NCBI GenBank assembly: GCA_011391655.1
Contig: JAABQE010000232.1
Coordinates: 1 to 11,160 of the forward strand
From: Hydrogenophilales bacterium
Lineage (GTDB): Bacteria > Pseudomonadota > Gammaproteobacteria > Burkholderiales > Thiobacillaceae
Length of the DNA stretch: 11,160 nucleotides
Reading direction: 5' to 3'
In this document: piece after piece, positions 8,571 to 11,160 of the stretch
Layout: each line of letters starts with the position of its first letter
How positions within the stretch are numbered: the first letter of the stretch is position 1
Notes under the pieces: generated by a model
Databases searched by the model: none
Told to the model about the DNA's origin: nothing
The model's input: the letters and a program-made list of their open reading frames with translations, nothing else
Position numbers and translations under genes: made by a program

Positions 8571-9392
8571 TCAGACAGCGTTAAGCCGGCGTCTCACCCG
8601 CTCGATCAATTCCGAAGCGGTCAGACCTTCCGGGCCCAACCGTTCAGCGACCGCGTCATCCGCTGCCTGGCCGTGCAGCCACACCGTACGCCGCAAGGCT
8701 TCCCAAGGTTGCAGCCGGGTCAGAAACGCGGCCAGCATGCCCGTCAGCACATCGCCCATGCCCGGCGCACTCAAGGCTGGATTGCCGGTTTCATTGAACA
8801 AGGTGGTGCCGTCGGGGTGCGCCAAAACCGAATGGGCGCCTTTCAGCACCACCCAGGCATTGAATGTCGCTGCCAATTTGCGCGCGGCCTGTTCACGGTT
8901 GGCTTGAATGTCGTCAATGCGGGTCTTGAGCAAACGAGCGGCTTCGCCCGGGTGCGGGGTCAGCAGCGTGGGCGCCGCTCTCAGGGCACAGAATCGTGCG
9001 AGATCCTCGCGTTGTGCCAGACAATTCAGGCCGTCCGCATCCACCACCAGCGGCGCCGGGTGGCGCAGGGCGGCTTCTACCAATTCAAACGGCCGGTGTG
9101 ATTGACCCTGGCCCATTTGGCCCAGCCCCGGCCCAATGGCAAGCACCGTCAGGCCGGGATCAGCCACCAGATTTTCGGGCAGCGCAAACATCAATTCCGG
9201 TGTACTGAAATCGACCCGAACGGCTTCGTCCAGCATGCCCAGCGTCACCAGCCCCGCGCCGCATTTCAGCGCGGCCCGTCCCGCCAGCAGTGCCGCGCCC
9301 ACCATGCCCGGCGCCCCGCCAATCACGCCGACGCGGCCAAACAGCGCCTTGTGGCTGTCGTGCGGGCGGGGCGGAAGCAAGGGCAATTCCAT
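8571..9392 (-). CDS. nnrD: ADP-dependent NAD(P)H-hydrate dehydratase, stand-alone
   Basis: This 273-residue ribokinase-fold enzyme of the YjeF C-terminal/CARKD family uses ADP to dehydrate S-NADHX and S-NADPHX, the damaged hydrates of NADH and NADPH, back to usable cofactor in the cytoplasm. Motifs in order are GRVGVIGGAPGMVGAALLAG (19-38), AIGPGLGQ (85-92), VVDADGLN (116-123), LTPHPGEAARL (144-154), VVLKGAHSVL (181-190) and the catalytic/ADP region GNPALSAPGMGDVLTG (203-218). The expected catalytic Asp is Asp214. In E. coli this domain is fused to the NAD(P)HX epimerase; here it is alone and the epimerase is not in the window. The ATG at 9392 has GAGAG about 7 bases upstream. No sigma-54 promoter was found ahead of it, although a GlrR-like palindrome lies 154 bases upstream. 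Confidence 0.94.
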   Translation of the reverse strand: MELPLLPPRPHDSHKALFGRVGVIGGAPGMVGAALLAGRAALKCGAGLVTLGMLDEAVRVDFSTPELMFALPENLVADPGLTVLAIGPGLGQMGQGQSHRPFELVEAALRHPAPLVVDADGLNCLAQREDLARFCALRAAPTLLTPHPGEAARLLKTRIDDIQANREQAARKLAATFNAWVVLKGAHSVLAHPDGTTLFNETGNPALSAPGMGDVLTGMLAAFLTRLQPWEALRRTVWLHGQAADDAVAERLGPEGLTASELIERVRRRLNAV

Positions 9393-9457
9393 GTGGGTCT
9401 CTCGTAGCGGCTAAGCAGCAAGCATAGTAGCCAGGAGCGATTCCTGTCCTTCCAAAT

Positions 9458-9494
9458 AAAAAAAGGGTTTGCGCGTTTTACCGCGAGCAAACCC
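9458..9494 (-). terminator. Minus-strand intrinsic terminator after the bactofilin gene
   Basis: Read on the minus strand, GGGTTTGC pairs with GCAAACCC (9487-9494 with 9465-9472) and a run of seven T follows (the A-run at 9458-9464). An inner GCG/CGC pair extends the stem. It lies about 90 bases after the bactofilin stop and ahead of nnrD, so the two genes are probably separate transcripts. Confidence 0.75.
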
Positions 9495-9545
9495 CATTCG
9501 CACATCTGGCATGACGCGATCTGACCCCGATGCGACGCTGTCCGC

Positions 9546-9563
9546 TGTCGCTCCTCAACGACA
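9546..9563. promoter_or_regulatory. Orphan exact TGTC-N10-GACA palindrome
   Basis: TGTCGCTCCTCAACGACA is an exact match, set in a longer perfect inverted repeat CGCTGTCG / CGACAGCG (9544-9551 and 9558-9565). It lies 22 bases after the bactofilin stop and 154 bases before nnrD. I found no sigma-54 promoter at the usual distance on either strand, so it may be an operator without its own promoter or just an RNA hairpin. Confidence 0.4.
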
Positions 9564-9585
9564 GCGTGCCTGCGTCAGGCTGTTA

Positions 9586-10239
9586 TCAACCCCGTCGCCC
9601 TGCCAGATTGCGTGCCAGCGTGGAGCCGAAATGAATCTGCTCCAGTTCCGGCTCCTGCGTGGATTCGTCCGCCACGTCAGGTGTCGGGGTGTGCGCAGCG
9701 GCTTCCGGCAGCTTGGCCAGGCTGGGTCCGGTAGACAGCCGTTGTACATCCCCGGAAAGCGTGCCGCCTTCCTCAATCATCATCGCGCCATAGCGGATCA
9801 CGCCGGTGACCTTGCCGGTGGCGTAAATTACCAGCCGCTTGCGTGCGGTCAGTTCGCCCTCAAACACGCCGCGTACCTCTGCCACGTCGATCTCGGCCTT
9901 GCCCGCAAACACGCCGCCCTCGGCGATGCGAATGTCGCGGCTGTTCATCGACGCTTCCACACGGCCTTCCACCACCAGAATGGCGCAATCGGTGATTTCG
10001 GAGCCTTTCAGCTTGATGTTCGGCCCAACGATGAGTTTGCTGCCCTCTTCGTTGCGTTCGTATTGGGTGGTCTCTTCAGGCGCTGTTTCCTTGACGACAT
10101 CAACCGTCTTGGCGGCTTCAACCACCTTTGGAGCTTCAACCACCTTGGGGGCGTCGGCCGGTTTGATGGGGTAGCCCGAATGGCTCGTCTTGGTCGAATC
10201 GGTTTTCGAATTGCCGGGTTGCATGAAGGATTTGAGCAT
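9586..10239 (-). CDS. Bactofilin family cytoskeletal protein
   Basis: A 217-residue bactofilin (DUF583). Bactofilins polymerise without nucleotide into filaments that sit under the inner membrane and organise cell-wall enzymes, cell shape or polar machines. The core beta-helix covers about residues 67-167. It starts SKLIVGPNIKLKGSEI and continues through repeated short strands such as VVEGRVEASM, EGGVFAGKAEIDVAEVRG, FEGELTARKRL and EEGGTLSGDVQ. The flanking arms are disordered: a Lys/Val/Glu/Pro-rich N-terminal arm (1-66) with a VVEA-type repeat, and an acidic C-terminal arm (170-217). The ATG at 10239 is preceded by GAGAGAG some 10 bases upstream; a second ATG at residue 6 is possible. A sigma-54 promoter, an IHF-like site and two exact GlrR-type operators lie upstream, which is unusual for this family in my knowledge. 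A terminator follows at 9458-9494. Confidence 0.93.
   Translation of the reverse strand: MLKSFMQPGNSKTDSTKTSHSGYPIKPADAPKVVEAPKVVEAAKTVDVVKETAPEETTQYERNEEGSKLIVGPNIKLKGSEITDCAILVVEGRVEASMNSRDIRIAEGGVFAGKAEIDVAEVRGVFEGELTARKRLVIYATGKVTGVIRYGAMMIEEGGTLSGDVQRLSTGPSLAKLPEAAAHTPTPDVADESTQEPELEQIHFGSTLARNLAGRRG
10115..10150 (-). repeat. Tandem 18-bp repeat in the bactofilin N-terminal arm
   Basis: Two adjacent 18-bp units match at 16 of 18 bases, and a third, diverged unit adjoins at 10097-10114. They encode the repeated APKVVE/AAKTVD stretch of the disordered arm. This looks like slippage expansion; copy number may vary between strains. Confidence 0.7.
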
Positions 10240-10316
10240 GGGGTAGGTCTCTCTCGGATGCTGGGTTTAAAACGCTCTGGTGCAGTTGCGACCAGAATTG
10301 GACGCCCCCTCCAAAT

Positions 10317-10333
10317 AGCAACTCCCGCGCCAG
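10317..10333 (-). promoter_or_regulatory. Sigma-54 promoter of the bactofilin gene
   Basis: On the minus strand CTGGCGCGGGAGTTGCT matches YTGGCACG-N4-TTGCW with one change (G for A in the -24 element) and a perfect TTGC -12 element. The GG (10331-10330) and GC (10319-10318) are exactly 10 bases apart. The start would be near 10306, giving a leader of about 65 bases. Confidence 0.82.
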
Positions 10334-10339
10334 CACTGA

Positions 10340-10352
10340 AAACATGTTGATA
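10340..10352 (-). promoter_or_regulatory. Putative IHF site at the bactofilin promoter
   Basis: On the minus strand TATCAACATGTTT matches WATCAA-N4-TTR except at the last base. It lies between the sigma-54 promoter and the proximal operator, as DNA bending would require. Confidence 0.5.
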
Positions 10353-10406
10353 AACAAGTAGATAACGAAATGGCTTGGAGGGTTCAGGGTGAAAAACCGG
10401 CCAAAA

Positions 10407-10424
10407 TGTCGCCGGATGGTGACA
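10407..10424. promoter_or_regulatory. GlrR-type operator, proximal site of the bactofilin promoter (exact)
   Basis: TGTCGCCGGATGGTGACA is an exact TGTC-N10-GACA match, centred 85 bp upstream of the -24 GG. It shares 15 of 18 bases with the site at 10485, including the spacer bases GATGG, so the similarity goes beyond the fixed half-sites. Confidence 0.72.
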
Positions 10425-10484
10425 CCCAATCCGGCTTCTTTGAAGAATGTTTCAATAAAACATAGGCTTAGCTTTGTTTTGGGC

Positions 10485-10502
10485 TGTCGTCAGATGGCGA
10501 CA
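10485..10502. promoter_or_regulatory. GlrR-type operator, distal site of the bactofilin promoter (exact)
   Basis: TGTCGTCAGATGGCGACA is an exact match, centred about 163 bp upstream of the -24 GG and 78 bp from the proximal site. It also forms a 6-bp hairpin stem (CTGTCG/CGACAG). It lies in the 323-base gap between the macro-domain and bactofilin genes, which otherwise holds only an AT-rich stretch (10430-10480) and the promoter elements. Confidence 0.68.
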
Positions 10503-10562
10503 GACGCTGCGGCCTCAGCGACATCGCTCTGGCCGCTCGCGCCTTCACGATAGACGCATCGA

Positions 10563-11081
10563 TCAGTCCGCCGCTTCAGCCAGCAGCGCCTGATAGACCG
10601 CAAGGTCGGCCGCTGAATGACAGCAGAAGATGATTTCGCGGATGGCGGGAAACGCCGGCACCGCTGTGCGCACCGTTGACACCGCAATCCGTGCTGCGAA
10701 TGCGACCGGATAACCGTAGACCCCGGTGCTGATGCTGGGGAACGCCAGGGTGTGAACGTCGTGCTGCGACGCCACCTCGAGCGCGCGCCGGTAGCACGAG
10801 GCCAGCATATTTGCCTCCCCGTGATTGCCGCCATGCCACACCGGACCCACCGTGTGAATGACGAAGCGCGCCGGCAACTGGTAGCCCTGCGTGAGCTTGG
10901 CGTCGCCCGTCTGGCAGCCGCCGAGTTGGCGGCATTCATCCAGCAATTGCGGTCCGGCAGCGCGATGGATCGCACCGTCTACCCCGCCGCCGCCACGGAG
11001 TGACGAGTTGGCGGCATTGACGATGGCATCCACCGCGAGCGTCGTGATGTCGGCCTGAACGGCGTGCAGGATGGCGGACAT
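10563..11081 (-). CDS. Macro-domain protein, probable ADP-ribose/O-acetyl-ADP-ribose hydrolase
   Basis: A 172-residue single macro domain of the YmdB/MacroD-like type. Such proteins bind ADP-ribose and usually hydrolyse O-acetyl-ADP-ribose or remove mono-ADP-ribose from proteins. Key motifs are [23 protein letters not shown] (18-40, here in parts: VNAAN at 21-25 and [10 protein letters not shown] at 30-39), [12 protein letters not shown] (59-70), IHTVGPVW (75-82) and [12 protein letters not shown] (114-125). The conserved Asn25 and Asp35 expected to contact the distal ribose and catalytic water are present. An alternative TTG at 11090 would add three residues; the ATG at 11081 gives the normal family N-terminus. 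The Shine-Dalgarno is weak, and a likely upstream gene stops 5 bases before, so coupling is probable. Which substrate it acts on cannot be told from the sequence. Confidence 0.92.
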   Translation of the reverse strand: MSAILHAVQADITTLAVDAIVNAANSSLRGGGGVDGAIHRAAGPQLLDECRQLGGCQTGDAKLTQGYQLPARFVIHTVGPVWHGGNHGEANMLASCYRRALEVASQHDVHTLAFPSISTGVYGYPVAFAARIAVSTVRTAVPAFPAIREIIFCCHSAADLAVYQALLAEAAD

Positions 11082-11086
11082 ACGGC

Positions 11087-11160
11087 TCAAGCGGCCTGTT
11101 GCTGCCAGCTTTGCGGCTGGACGCCGTCGGGACCATCATCGGTTTCACGCGAGCACGGGT
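11087..11160 (-). CDS. Probable C-terminal tail of an upstream gene (partial)
   Basis: A minus-strand frame enters from the right edge and stops at 11087-11089. Its last 24 codons read as a Gln/Asp-rich tail ending [19 protein letters not shown]. The composition looks more like a true protein end than the Arg/Pro-rich shadow frames, and the stop lies just 5 bases before the macro-domain ATG, as in an operon. It is too short to assign to a family. Confidence 0.4.
   Translation of the reverse strand, partial: PCSRETDDGPDGVQPQSWQQQAA

Noticed and set aside
9393..9545. Sigma-54 promoter for nnrD
   Set aside because: The nearest candidate (GGCTACTATGCTTGC on the minus strand) has an 11-base GG-GC gap instead of 10 and a poor -24 element.

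Overview
The window is high-GC, densely packed bacterial chromosome. It carries housekeeping genes (glutamate synthase, NAD(P)HX repair), a sigma-54 activator and small envelope proteins. The GltBD type and the glrK-qseG-glrR arrangement point to a proteobacterium. Beta-proteobacterium (Nitrosomonadales/Thiobacillus-like) is my best guess from general resemblance, not from a search. I see no tRNA, rRNA, CRISPR array or insertion sequence.

Layout. (1) 1-3217: the 3' part of gltB and complete gltD, the two subunits of NADPH glutamate synthase, closed by a GC-rich hairpin. (2) 3303-6567: a translationally coupled operon (ATGA overlaps) encoding a GlrK/QseE-type histidine kinase, a QseG-type lipoprotein and a GlrR/QseF-type sigma-54 response regulator. 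(3) 6568-8021, plus strand: a 55-residue DUF1328-like membrane protein with its own terminator, then a secreted two-EF-hand protein and a small predicted lipoprotein. (4) 8022-11160, minus strand: DUF805 membrane protein, stand-alone NAD(P)HX dehydratase (nnrD), a bactofilin, a macro-domain protein and the probable tail of one more gene.

The main discovery is regulatory. Three intergenic regions carry good sigma-54 -24/-12 promoters with exact GG-N10-GC spacing: before the DUF1328-like gene (6660-6676), before the EF-hand gene (7130-7146) and, on the minus strand, before the bactofilin (10317-10333). Each has upstream sites of the form TGTC-N10-GACA, which is the operator I recall for enterobacterial GlrR. 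Four exact copies exist in the window and all are intergenic (6965, 9546, 10407, 10485). Two one-mismatch copies are at 6569 and 7028. The proximal site is centred 85, 96 and 85 bp upstream of the -24 GG at the three promoters, so 85 or one helical turn more. Distal sites lie at about 159 and 163 bp, and near-consensus IHF sites sit between operator and promoter at two of the three. I infer that the GlrK-QseG-GlrR system drives a local envelope regulon: two small envelope proteins, a lipoprotein and a cytoskeletal bactofilin. This differs from the GlmY small RNA target known in enterobacteria.
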